This document shows, one piece after another, positions 16,175-24,569 of a stretch of 64,000 nucleotides of DNA. A program made the translations under genes and the position numbers. Positions within the stretch are counted from its first letter, which is position 1, and every line of letters begins with the position of its first letter. The stretch spans positions 1,886,001-1,950,000 of the forward strand of contig NZ_CP137557.1 of assembly GCF_019249655.2 (NCBI RefSeq), written 5' to 3'. The DNA comes from Segatella copri. Its GTDB lineage: Bacteria; Bacteroidota; Bacteroidia; Bacteroidales; Bacteroidaceae. The notes under the pieces are model-generated. The model saw only the letters and a list, made by a program, of their open reading frames with translations, was not told where the DNA came from and did no database searches.

Positions 16175-17399
16175 GGTACAGTTTTTTATAAGACGACATC
16201 CGAACCTCTTGACTTCGCTACAGTCGTTCTTGTGAACCCGGAAACGGGTGCACCGCTGCCTATTGGCATCACAACCGATGAGAACGGAGTGTTTATCATC
16301 CTCAATGCACCTTCGGGAAAATATATTGTCCGTGTCAGCATGATTGGTAATGTCACACAGGAACGTGAAATCGCAATAGGGGATTCGGAGATAAATCTTG
16401 GAAAAATAGAACTTGCAGAGGACACCAAGTCGCTTCAGGAAGTGGTCGTCACCGGGCAGAAAAGCCAGTTGTCGGTCAATGCGGAGCGCAGAATTTTCAA
16501 TGTAAGCTCAAACATAGCCGCCACCGGTGCTTCTGCCGATGAACTTCTTGCCGCTGTCCCGTCGGTTGATGTAAACAGCGAGGGAGAAATATCATTGCGT
16601 GGCAATGCCGATGTCCTTGTGTGGATAAATGGCAAAAAGATGGGGATGGACGATGACAACCGCGCCCAGATACTTCGTGTTCCTTCGTCTGGGTACGAAT
16701 TTCAGACCTGATGACAGGAATGATGTTTACCTGAGTGCAATCGGAACGCTCGGACACAAATGGGGACGTACGACAACCACTCACCTTAGCAATGTGCCGG
16801 GGCAATGGGTCGGCAATGTCAATAATATGCGTGAAAGTGGCGATACCCGTGGCGCAAACGTCATGCTTGGTTACAAGCACACGTTCAATTCCGACCATTT
16901 TATCGACATGAACGTGAGTTATAATATATGGAGGGGTCCCAACGACAACCAGTTTCATGAAAATGAGACTTGGGCCGACGGCACGGAGGAATCCATCTGG
17001 CAAAGCCAGCATCAGGATGTAAAAATCAGAAACTGGGAAGCAGCGCTTGATTATTCATTACAGGCATTGCCGTGGGACATGACTTTCCAAGCCACAGACC
17101 GGTATAACTCGCGCCGTATCACCGCGCAGGGCACGCTGGAACCCGATTGGGATGTCGAAGCCGGGGTACGCAAAAATATCGGTTCTTGGGGCATATCGTT
17201 TCTCTGCAAGGATATTTTCAACTCAAAAGAGACGAACAATGTCCTTTATGGGAACGGCTACTCGCAGTCAATCCGCAAATGGTCGGGAGGTCGCACATTA
17301 CGTCTGGCAGCCACCTATACCTTCGGCAAATCCGACAGTCGTGAGCATAATCGCCACAACCACATCGACACCGGTGGCTACGGAGAAGAGCATCATTAG
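16175..17399 (+). pseudogene. TonB-dependent outer-membrane receptor remnant
   Basis: The 5' part (16175 to about 16680) reads as a carboxypeptidase-regulatory-like domain (SEPLDFATVVLVNPETGAPL; GKYIVRVSMIGN) and a plug domain (LQEVVVTGQKSQLSVNAERR; SLRGNADVLVWINGKKMG). Near 16680 the frame shifts and most of the barrel is missing; the other frame resumes with the last strands (DVYLSAIGTLGHKWG; WEAALDYSLQALPW; LRLAATYTFGKSDS). There is no start or signal peptide, because the 5' end is fused to the HD-gene remnant. It belonged to the outer-membrane beta-barrel family used for uptake of glycans, peptides or metals. GC-rich codon choice suggests a different donor background. Confidence 0.85.
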
Positions 17400-17745
17400 G
17401 AAAGACAAAAAAGAGGGAGGTTCTTTGTATGAGAATTGCTGTCACAGATTGATGCATCGTGCAAGACCTGTAGGTGGCAAACATGTTTATCAGTTCCTAC
17501 ATCATTTTCCTTATCATTATCTTGTCCATTCCCCAACTTTTTGAGGAATAGTTCCACACTATTTCCCCAATTTTCACAACCCTAATTTATGGCACAAAGT
17601 TGATAAATATCTGTAAATCAACGGTATCACGGTTTTATCTATTTTTTGGCACATTGGTTGCAACTATGAATAGCGGGTTCGATAATGAATCCACAAAACA
17701 GAGTAAATAACAATAAATTAGTAACAATTTAAAATAGATAAGATT
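17400..17745. other. Intergenic region upstream of the repeat-rich secreted protein gene
   Basis: No gene seen. It contains a dyad (GGAATAGT, TCCAC, ACTATTTCC near 17545), a weak -24-like TGGCACA near 17590, and the strong sigma-54-type site at 17646. Confidence 0.5.
17646..17662 (+). promoter_or_regulatory. Candidate sigma-54 promoter, full consensus
   Basis: TTGGCACATTGGTTGCA matches YTGGCACR-N4-TTGCW at every defined position. The start codon of the secreted repeat protein follows 84 bp downstream, giving a leader of about 70 nt. Confidence 0.65.
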
Positions 17746-18081
17746 ATGAAGAAGTTCGTTTTTGCAGCTATCGCAGCTATGGTAATGGTTTCAGTAAGCA
17801 ACGTATTTGCATCAGGCAAAATGATGATAGATAATTCTGAAGTAGTTCCAGTTGATACAGTAGCACCTGAAACTCCTAAGGATTCAGCAGAGGTCAGCAC
17901 TCCTGTTTTGCCACAGGCTGGTGCAGAGGATTCTACAGATCAGGCTACTCCTGCAGAGACAACATCTGAAGCAACAGAGGCTACTTCTGAAGCAACAGAG
18001 GCTACATCTGAGACTCCAGCAGAGTCTGTAGATACTGCTCAGGCAGAGCAGCCTGCAGCACAGGCAACTGTTTCTGAGTAA
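17746..18081 (+). CDS. Small secreted Thr/Glu/Ala-rich repeat protein
   Basis: The 111-residue precursor has a strong signal peptide (MKKFVFAAIAAMVMVSVSNV, cleavage after FA). The mature part has no aromatic residue after the leader and is almost entirely T, E, A, S, P, D and Q, with tandem TSEATEA heptads and a strongly acidic charge. It is almost certainly disordered and exported. I recognise no family; such Thr-rich chains in Bacteroidota could be O-glycosylated. The encoding DNA has a 21-bp repeat. A consensus sigma-54-type site precedes it. An efflux operon is convergent downstream. Confidence 0.75.
   Translation: MKKFVFAAIAAMVMVSVSNVFASGKMMIDNSEVVPVDTVAPETPKDSAEVSTPVLPQAGAEDSTDQATPAETTSEATEATSEATEATSETPAESVDTAQAEQPAAQATVSE
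17962..18003. repeat. 21-bp tandem repeat encoding TSEATEA
   Basis: Two units differ by one base; a third partial unit follows. It keeps the frame, so repeat number can change protein length. Confidence 0.8.
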
Positions 18082-18265
18082 GCAGTTCTCAGATATAACT
18101 CAATTCTAGGCATACACAAATGCAACACATTTTGCAGTACATATATATAGATAGATAAAGAAGTAGAAAGAGTTTTCATCAAGGTAAAAGTTTATATTTA
18201 GGTTTAAATTGCAGTTTTATTATCTCAAAAGATAAATAGGATTTTAGGTTCGGTTTATGAAAAGT

Positions 18266-18297
18266 GAAGCCTGTCGGCAGTGATGCCGGCAGGCTTC
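18266..18297 (-). terminator. Terminator of the RND efflux operon
   Basis: Arms GAAGCCTGTCGGCA and TGCCGGCAGGCTTC pair over 14 bp with one G-T, 5 bp after the efflux gene stop. Confidence 0.75.
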
Positions 18298-18302
18298 TGC
18301 GT

Positions 18303-21300
18303 TTACTGCTTCCTCAAACTATACTTGCCGTGCTTGTCGAACACGAGCCAATAGAGCACAGGTAAGATGGTGGCGATGAGTACCATCGAGATAAGCGTAC
18401 CGAAGAAGATAACGGCTCCCATTGGCGACCACAGCGTATTGTTCTCTACCATCATAGGCAGTACGCCTACCGAGGCGGCTGCCGATGTAAGGAAGATAGG
18501 GCGCATGCGGCGCTCGCCAGCCTGGAAGGCGGCTTCCTTTACCGATAACCCCTTGTCGCGGCGCAGTTCCTCGGCATAGTCGAGCATGATGATGCCGTTT
18601 CTTACCAGGATACCCATCAGGCTCACAATGCCCAATATGCAGGTAAGACTCACGTCGAAACCCGTAACCAGAAGGCCTATCGCTGCACCGAAGATGCAGA
18701 GCGACATGGACGAGAGATTCACCAGTGCCAGACTGATGCGCTTGAAATGGAAGAGCAGGATGAAGAAGATGATCAAGGCTGCTATCATCACGCCCGATGT
18801 AACCTGAGGAAGGGTTTCGGCATCCTTTTCTGCCATACCGCCAATCTCCCAATCAAGACTGGAATCTAGCGGGAGTTTGGATACTTCCTGCTTCAGTTCG
18901 TTGGCCAATTGGTTGGCATTGAATCCCCTTAAAGGTTCACCTATGATAGAGATGGTACGCACGCCGTTTCTGCGTATGATGCTGCCGTCGTGCCAGTCGG
19001 GCGAAATCTTAGCCAGCTGGCGGAGTGGAACGCTCGATGTTCCTCCCATCACGGGGATGTATTCATTGGCAAGGTCGCTGTCGTTTTCCGATTTCAGAAC
19101 CATCTTCACCGGATAGTCGCCTTCCCAAAGGGTGGCCATCGGGATGCCATCGCCAAAATGAATGGCAAGGTCGGCAGAGAGTATGGTCTTGTTCACACCC
19201 AGCCGGTTGGCCTCGGTAGCATCTGGAGTTACCCTGATGCCAGGCAGGGGCTCTTCGTAGTTGGTACGAATCAGGTTGATGCCTTCTATCTTGTGCATGC
19301 AGGCTTCTATCTTCCTGGCGGCAGCCTTCAGGTCGCCCATGCTGTCGCCGCTCACTCTTACTTCGATAGGGTAGGTGGCGTTGTTGTAATCCATCTGCTT
19401 GAAGCGGATGTAGCAGTCGGGAAAATAGTTGGAGTATCGGTCGGCATATCGGTCGAGTACCTCTTCTGTGGCATCGTTATCTACCGTATTCACGATAAAC
19501 TGTGCAAAGTTCTCACCGCCAATCTGTGGCGCATAGGTGGTGTGGAAACGGGGTGAACCCTGGCCAACAAACGTGGTTACGGCTGTTACCTGCGGGTCGC
19601 GCTGCAGAATGTGGGCCATAGAATCTGCCACCCGTGCGGTTCTTGCAGCGGTGGTTCCGCTAGGCAGATAGAACTCTACGGCAAACTGGTTTCTCTCGGC
19701 GATAGGCATCATTCTCTGCGGAAGATGTACGAAGATGATGGCTCCGGTGCTCACCAGCATGATGCCCACAGCGAGGGTGGTGCGTGGAAAGGCGAAACAG
19801 CGTTTCAGCAACCAGGTGTACCCCATCTGCAGATAGTCAAGCGGCTTTTTGCGGGCGTTGGGCTTGTGCAGGCTGCTGATGCCCTGGTGAATCACCATAT
19901 ACTGTAAATAAGGTGTGAGCAGCAGCGAAACCATGAGCGAGATGCTCAGGATGATGAACATGGCCCAGGGGAATGATTTTACGAAATCGCCCATGTCGCC
20001 ATGCATGGTAAAGAGGAATGGGAAGAAGGTGAGCGAGATGCTGAGCGTGGCAGAAAGCACCGACATGAAGAACTCTCTAGGAGCGGCGATGGCTGCATGC
20101 CAGCGCGACATGCCATGGCCCAGCTTCTCCATGTAGTTGTCGATGATAACCACGGAATCATCCACCACCATACCCAGTGTTACGATGAGGGCAGCCAGTG
20201 TAACGGTGTTCAGCTCCATGCCGAAAAGATAGAATATGCCCACCGACGAGAAGATGGTGATAGGGATACTGAGGGCTGATACCTCTGCCACGCGGCGCGG
20301 CATGAGCAGGATAACCACGATGATGACGGAGATGACCGATATGAGCAGCTCGCGCAGGAAGGTTAGCACCGATTCGCTTACCACCTTGCTCTGGTCGGTA
20401 ATGGTATTGATGTGTACATCGCCGGGCAGGGACTGTTCAAAATCATCCATCATCTTGTGTACGTCTCTTCCCATCTTCACGATGTCGTTTCCCGGTCGCA
20501 TTTCAATGGATAGGAGCACGCATTTGTTGCCGTTGCTCTTGATGTATTTATTCAGTTTTGGATATTCTCTTTTAATCTGTGCGATGTCCTTCAAGCGCAC
20601 GATGTTACCCTTGGGGTCGGAATATACGGTTTGTTCCGCCACATCCCGCTCGTTGTTGTAGGAGTCGGTGATGTGGATGGGCAGGTTGAGGTTGCCCATC
20701 TCCAGGTTTCCGCTCACGGTGGTGAAGCCCTGCAGGGCAAGGTCGTTCAGAATCTTATAGGGACCGATGCCGTATTTGGCCAGTTTGTTCTGGTCCAGGC
20801 AGATGCTTATCTGTTCGTTTTCCAGTCCGTAGGTTCGCAGGTTCGAGATGGCATCAATGCGGCGCAGTCTGTCCTTCAGCTGGTCTATGTATGTATTCAG
20901 TTCCCTATAGGTTTTCTGCTTGCTTTCCATCGTGATGAGCAGGGCAGAGGTGTCGGCGATGTCATCCACAGCCTGCAGGGCAAGGACACCAGTAGGAAGG
21001 GAGCTCTTGAAGGCCTGCAGGCCATGCTTGAACTTGCTCCAGAAGGCATCCCGGTCCTCCACGTCGTCGTTGAGTTCCAGGAACACGATCAGCATGCCGT
21101 CCTTACTCTGGGTATAGGTCTTTTTCTTGTTCACCTCCTTGTATCCGAAGATGAAGTTCTCCAGCGGTTTAGCCACCCGTTCTTCCACCTCTCCGGATGT
21201 AGCGCCCGGATATACGGCTACGCAGGCACCCTGCCTGATGGTGAATTGCGGCATCTCCTGCTTGGGCATGATGCAGATGCCGAGTATGCCTAGAAATACG

Positions 21301-21455
21301 AGCATGCCCATCAGAAGCATCACGATGTTGTGGTTGCACATCGCCGACTCGATGAACGAGCGCTTGATGATGCGGTTGGGCTTCCTGGTGATGCGTGCCT
21401 TGATGTGGTCGCGAAGGGCGGTGTCTCTCTCCGGTTTGTTTGTCTCTTGATTCAT
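18303..21455 (-). CDS. RND-family efflux transporter, inner-membrane pump
   Basis: About 1050 residues with the AcrB/MexB architecture: twelve membrane helices and two large periplasmic loops. TM4 carries the proton-relay pair in LGMVVDDSVVIIDN. In TM10 the AcrB Lys position reads LVRNGIIMLDYAEE, so Arg replaces Lys, a conservative change. The protein exports toxic compounds by proton antiport together with an adaptor. I prefer ATG 21455 (MNQETNKPERDT) over the GTG at 21470 because GGAGGG sits 8 nt before it, one of the few Shine-Dalgarno-like sites here. The adaptor gene ends 20 bp upstream. No TolC-like gene follows before the terminator, so an outer-membrane channel from elsewhere is needed. 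Confidence 0.93.
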   Translation of the reverse strand: MNQETNKPERDTALRDHIKARITRKPNRIIKRSFIESAMCNHNIVMLLMGMLVFLGILGICIMPKQEMPQFTIRQGACVAVYPGATSGEVEERVAKPLENFIFGYKEVNKKKTYTQSKDGMLIVFLELNDDVEDRDAFWSKFKHGLQAFKSSLPTGVLALQAVDDIADTSALLITMESKQKTYRELNTYIDQLKDRLRRIDAISNLRTYGLENEQISICLDQNKLAKYGIGPYKILNDLALQGFTTVSGNLEMGNLNLPIHITDSYNNERDVAEQTVYSDPKGNIVRLKDIAQIKREYPKLNKYIKSNGNKCVLLSIEMRPGNDIVKMGRDVHKMMDDFEQSLPGDVHINTITDQSKVVSESVLTFLRELLISVISVIIVVILLMPRRVAEVSALSIPITIFSSVGIFYLFGMELNTVTLAALIVTLGMVVDDSVVIIDNYMEKLGHGMSRWHAAIAAPREFFMSVLSATLSISLTFFPFLFTMHGDMGDFVKSFPWAMFIILSISLMVSLLLTPYLQYMVIHQGISSLHKPNARKKPLDYLQMGYTWLLKRCFAFPRTTLAVGIMLVSTGAIIFVHLPQRMMPIAERNQFAVEFYLPSGTTAARTARVADSMAHILQRDPQVTAVTTFVGQGSPRFHTTYAPQIGGENFAQFIVNTVDNDATEEVLDRYADRYSNYFPDCYIRFKQMDYNNATYPIEVRVSGDSMGDLKAAARKIEACMHKIEGINLIRTNYEEPLPGIRVTPDATEANRLGVNKTILSADLAIHFGDGIPMATLWEGDYPVKMVLKSENDSDLANEYIPVMGGTSSVPLRQLAKISPDWHDGSIIRRNGVRTISIIGEPLRGFNANQLANELKQEVSKLPLDSSLDWEIGGMAEKDAETLPQVTSGVMIAALIIFFILLFHFKRISLALVNLSSMSLCIFGAAIGLLVTGFDVSLTCILGIVSLMGILVRNGIIMLDYAEELRRDKGLSVKEAAFQAGERRMRPIFLTSAAASVGVLPMMVENNTLWSPMGAVIFFGTLISMVLIATILPVLYWLVFDKHGKYSLRKQ

Positions 21456-21475
21456 ATCTTTTCCCTCCACTTTTT

Positions 21476-22531
21476 TTATCGGTTATCGCTTTTTGCTGTA
21501 TCTACATTCATTCCTTCCGAAACTTTCTGCTGGCCATTGATGATAACCTGGTCGCCAGCCTTCAGTCCCGAAAGGATGACGATGCCATCGCCTTCGAAAT
21601 CGCCGGTAGTTACGGGTTGCTGATGCGCCTTTCCGTTTACCACGGTCCATACGAATCGGGAGTTATCTACATCCAGTTCAATGCTTTGTGACGGAACGGT
21701 GATGTGGAATGGGGTAGCAGCGCTACCCTGCACCTGGGCGTTGCATACCATGCCTGGGAGCAGACGGCCCTGCGGATTGGTGATGCCCACCTTGACATCG
21801 TAGGTATGCGAGATGGGGTTGGCATCGATGCCTTTTTCTGAAATCGTTCCCCGGAAAATGGCACCCGAAAGAGCGGCTACCGTCAGTTTCACCTTGTCGC
21901 CCACGTGCAGATGAGATATTTCAGCTTCGGGTACGGATATCTTGGCGTTGACTTGTGCCACATTGGCGAGTTTCAGCACAGGCTGTCCGGGGAGCACATA
22001 GGTTCCCAAGTCCACGTTCTTGGCAGCGATGACACCTGCAAAAGGAGCTGTGAGGGTAGAGTGGGAGAGTTGCTGGCGGGCGATGCTTTCAGCCGCCTTT
22101 GCCTGTTCCAGTTTGCTTTCTATCTCCACCCATTTCATATCCGAGATGGTTCCCGACTGGTGCAGGGGCAGGAATCTTCTGTAGGCATCCTGCGCCTGTT
22201 TCAGGGTGGTGAGTGTTGCCCGGTGAGCCTCCTTCACGGTGGTAGGGTTGATGGTGGCGAGCAGCTGTCCCTTGCTCACTCTATCTCCTTCTTCCACCCG
22301 TATGGAAGTGATGTTTCCGGCTATCTCGAAGCTGAGTGTAGATCCAATCTTTTCCTCGATGGTTCCCACATAGTCTTTCGCTCCCCCCAGGTTTGTATTC
22401 CCCACGGAGATAGTCTCAACTTTCACGTTTTTCTTCTCTAGCTTTCTGGCTTTTTCGGTGCATCCCGCCAGCATCATACAGCTGATAATGAATGCGACAA
22501 GCCATCCCGTTATAACATCTTTCTGTTTCAT
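21476..22531 (-). CDS. RND efflux periplasmic adaptor (membrane fusion protein)
   Basis: The 351-residue lipoprotein has lipobox MMLAGC at about residue 23. The HlyD/AcrA order is present: a beta-barrel/lipoyl half (GSTLSFEIAGNITSIRVEEG DRVSKGQ, around 60-90), a helical hairpin (about 95-160), lipoyl second half (TAPFAGVIAAKNVDLGTYVL) and a membrane-proximal domain to the C-terminus. It links the downstream pump to an outer-membrane channel. The start ATG 22531 (MKQKDVITGWLV) fits the signal peptide; an earlier in-frame codon at 22570 lies in the promoter region. It is the first gene of a two-gene operon. Confidence 0.92.
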   Translation of the reverse strand: MKQKDVITGWLVAFIISCMMLAGCTEKARKLEKKNVKVETISVGNTNLGGAKDYVGTIEEKIGSTLSFEIAGNITSIRVEEGDRVSKGQLLATINPTTVKEAHRATLTTLKQAQDAYRRFLPLHQSGTISDMKWVEIESKLEQAKAAESIARQQLSHSTLTAPFAGVIAAKNVDLGTYVLPGQPVLKLANVAQVNAKISVPEAEISHLHVGDKVKLTVAALSGAIFRGTISEKGIDANPISHTYDVKVGITNPQGRLLPGMVCNAQVQGSAATPFHITVPSQSIELDVDNSRFVWTVVNGKAHQQPVTTGDFEGDGIVILSGLKAGDQVIINGQQKVSEGMNVDTAKSDNR

Positions 22532-22996
22532 ATTGATTACATTTTGTTGTTTTTTGCAAAGATAATGCAAAGGTATGAATTTTAGCTGAAAGCATAGGGA
22601 AAATAGGATTAAAAAAATAAAAAAAACAGTTCTTCTTCTACTACTACTACGATTTCCACGCTGTTCATAGTTTCAATCACGTCTTCCATTGAAACTACGC
22701 CTCTGATGCATCCAACCGAACAATCTACACCTTAGACCGAGGGTTGAGTCGATTACAGAAGACAATGTGGAGTCAAATTGCTCCATGACCCGAAAAAATC
22801 CTCCAAAAAGAGTGAGTTTCTCAGATTTAATTTGTATCTTTGCCATGTTATGTCAGAGTTTTGCTTGTTTTCTTTTCGCAACACTAAGATAAGTGAAAAT
22901 TCTCACATGGCAAAATCCTGAGCAACTTTTTGTTGTTCTGGGGCTTAAAAGGTTTGATTTATAATAGTGTTGTGGAATTAAGGTTATAACAATATT
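22532..22996. other. Divergent intergenic region between the efflux operon and the AraC-type regulator
   Basis: No gene seen. On the minus strand two -7-like boxes (TATCTTTG at 22557-22564, TACCTTTG at 22568-22575) precede the adaptor gene. On the plus strand TATCTTTG at 22835-22842 faces the regulator. A 10-bp inverted repeat (TAGTTTCAAT/ATTGAAACTA, 22668-22697) could be an operator. Confidence 0.5.
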
Positions 22997-24125
22997 ATGA
23001 CATCGTTATTCATATTGCAACTTGTATGTTGCGTCATTACAGCCATGCTAGCATTGCAATTAGCCATGGCAAGTTTGCAGGTGAGATGGAAGGTGTGGCG
23101 CTACGAAATATCAAGATGGCTTCTCGTTGCATCCATGCTATTCTTCTCCGTCCACTACCTCTTGCAGATGGTTCATGGATTCCGTGCACAAGGTACCGAT
23201 GTGGGCGCAGCATTCAACATACTGTTCTATACCCCAGTGGCATTTGCCATCACTCTCTCCATCATCAACATAGAGAGCACAGGCAGCAAAGTGCGCCGTT
23301 ATTGTTTACGTAGTATGATGGCGTACATACTCATCGCCCTAGTTTTCGTCATTGGCATATTCAAAAGTCATAGTTTACACATTGGCAATATGCTCTATGT
23401 GATGCTCGGTCTTTTTGTGGCTAGCATGGCATATTTTATCTTTATCATTCGCAAAGAAACAAATACCCGAAGGCAGAAGCTCATGGAAAATTTCGGAAGT
23501 GACTTGATTTCATACGTGCGCTATTCGCAAGCCAGCATCATTTTGCTATACCTTACTGCTGGACTCCTGCCTGTAGCAATCCTCTTCAATACCTTAATTA
23601 TATATAATAGGTCCCTTGATGTTACTCTCTGTCATCTTTTTCGTCCACACTTTCATTGCTATGGGCTATTACATCACACCAAAAGAAGTCATTCCTGAGG
23701 AAAATGACGCAGAGGCAAAAGTCACGGACGCAGAAGATATAAAAGACGGCAAGAATACTTATGGTACAAATATCTTGACAGCTAATAGAAAGATAGAAAT
23801 AGAATTAGCCCTCAAGAAATGGTGTGAAGAGGGATTTTATAAGGACTATGAAGTTAGCATCTATTCGTTAGCTACCAAGTTGGGATACAAGAAAATCGAA
23901 CTGACAGAATACTTCAACCAGTCAGAATATACCAATTTTAGAACCTGGCTTAGCGACATTCGCTTTAATGAGGCAGTTCGCATGATGAAAGCCAACCCCG
24001 AATATAGCATTGACGCTATTTCCACAGAGTGCGGTTTCTCATCCCACACATGGATTTATCGTATATTCAAACAGAAAACGGGCATGTCACCTAGCCAATG
24101 GCGCAAACAGTTTGTCTCCATCTAA
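22997..24125 (+). pseudogene. Membrane-anchored AraC-family regulator split by a frameshift
   Basis: The first frame encodes about six membrane helices (MTSLFILQLVCCVITAMLAL onward) up to LFNTLIIYN near 23605. Its C-terminus then becomes unrelated, while the next frame continues naturally as a last helix (PLMLLSVIFFVHTFIAMGYY), a charged linker and an AraC-type DNA-binding domain (SIYSLATKLGYKKIELTEYF; IDAISTECGFSSHTWIYRIF; KQKTGMSPSQWRKQF). The join lies in the TA-rich tract TTATATATAATAGG, so an indel of one or two bases is the likely cause. Intact homologues are single proteins with this topology. Whether it is a dead gene, a phase-variable switch or a sequencing error cannot be told here. 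Confidence 0.75.
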
Positions 24126-24163
24126 GTGTGTGTTTTTGTAATCATACATTAAATACTGTTTAA

Positions 24164-24197
24164 AAAGTAGTAGTTTTCCTAGGAAAGCTACTACTTT
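24164..24197 (+). terminator. Palindromic hairpin after the AraC-type gene
   Basis: A 17-bp palindrome with one G-T pair and centre TCCTAGGA ends in T7, 38 bp after the regulator stop. It overlaps the first AAAGCTA repeat, so it may serve both as terminator and as a binding site. Confidence 0.65.
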
Positions 24198-24259
24198 TTT
24201 TGTGAAAAAGCTACAACTACCATAGGAAAGCTACTATCACTTTCAAAATAAAAAAGCTA
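24181..24259 (+). promoter_or_regulatory. Cluster of AAAGCTA repeats, candidate AraC-regulator operator
   Basis: AAAGCTA occurs at 24184, 24207, 24227 and 24253. Two copies extend to TAGGAAAGCTACTA, 43 bp apart, and a further copy is inverted in the preceding palindrome. The third copy abuts the expected -33 position of the downstream promoter, as activator sites of this family often do. Confidence 0.5.
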
Positions 24260-24265
24260 TTTTTG
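24258..24265 (+). promoter_or_regulatory. -7 box of the lipoprotein operon
   Basis: TATTTTTG with no TTG at the -33 distance, consistent with a promoter that needs an activator. Confidence 0.5.
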
Positions 24266-24291
24266 CAATCGAATCAATAACATAACAGATA

Positions 24292-24555
24292 ATGAAAATG
24301 ACAAGAGCAGAACCAACCATTTCAATTTCAGATGAAAATCTCATCATGATTGTTGTAGTGATCGTGACTGTGATTATCATAGTGTTCATCCTTGTGATGA
24401 TACGCGACTACCGTCTCTATCTTGGGAATCATTGGAAAAAGAAATTCAGTTTCGCTGATTTCGTCAAGCAAGAACAGTTTTATATTTATATACTGTTGTT
24501 CTTCCTTCTTTTGGTAGGTTCGGAATTGTTGTTACAAAACGAGTATTCATTTTAA
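24292..24555 (+). CDS. Small membrane protein, unknown function
   Basis: The 87-residue product has two membrane helices, LIMIVVVIVTVIIIVFILVM and FYIYILLFFLLLVGSELLL, separated by a basic loop (RDYRLYLGNHWKKKFSFADF). I do not recognise a family. It is the first gene after the AAAGCTA repeats; a lipoprotein gene follows 14 bp later, so the two are almost certainly co-transcribed. The start ATG 24292 is the first after the promoter; a second in-frame ATG lies two codons later. By topology it could anchor or help localise the two exported lipoproteins encoded behind it, but nothing in the sequence proves that. Confidence 0.65.
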   Translation: MKMTRAEPTISISDENLIMIVVVIVTVIIIVFILVMIRDYRLYLGNHWKKKFSFADFVKQEQFYIYILLFFLLLVGSELLLQNEYSF

Positions 24556-24569
24556 AACAATAAATAATT

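Noticed and set aside
21456..21470. GTG start for the RND pump
   Set aside because: The ATG at 21455 has a better ribosome-binding site, and the GTG would place GGAGGG inside the coding region.
23595..23612. Programmed ribosomal frameshift in the AraC-type gene
   Set aside because: No slippery heptamer with a downstream pseudoknot or an internal Shine-Dalgarno was seen; an indel in the TA tract is simpler.
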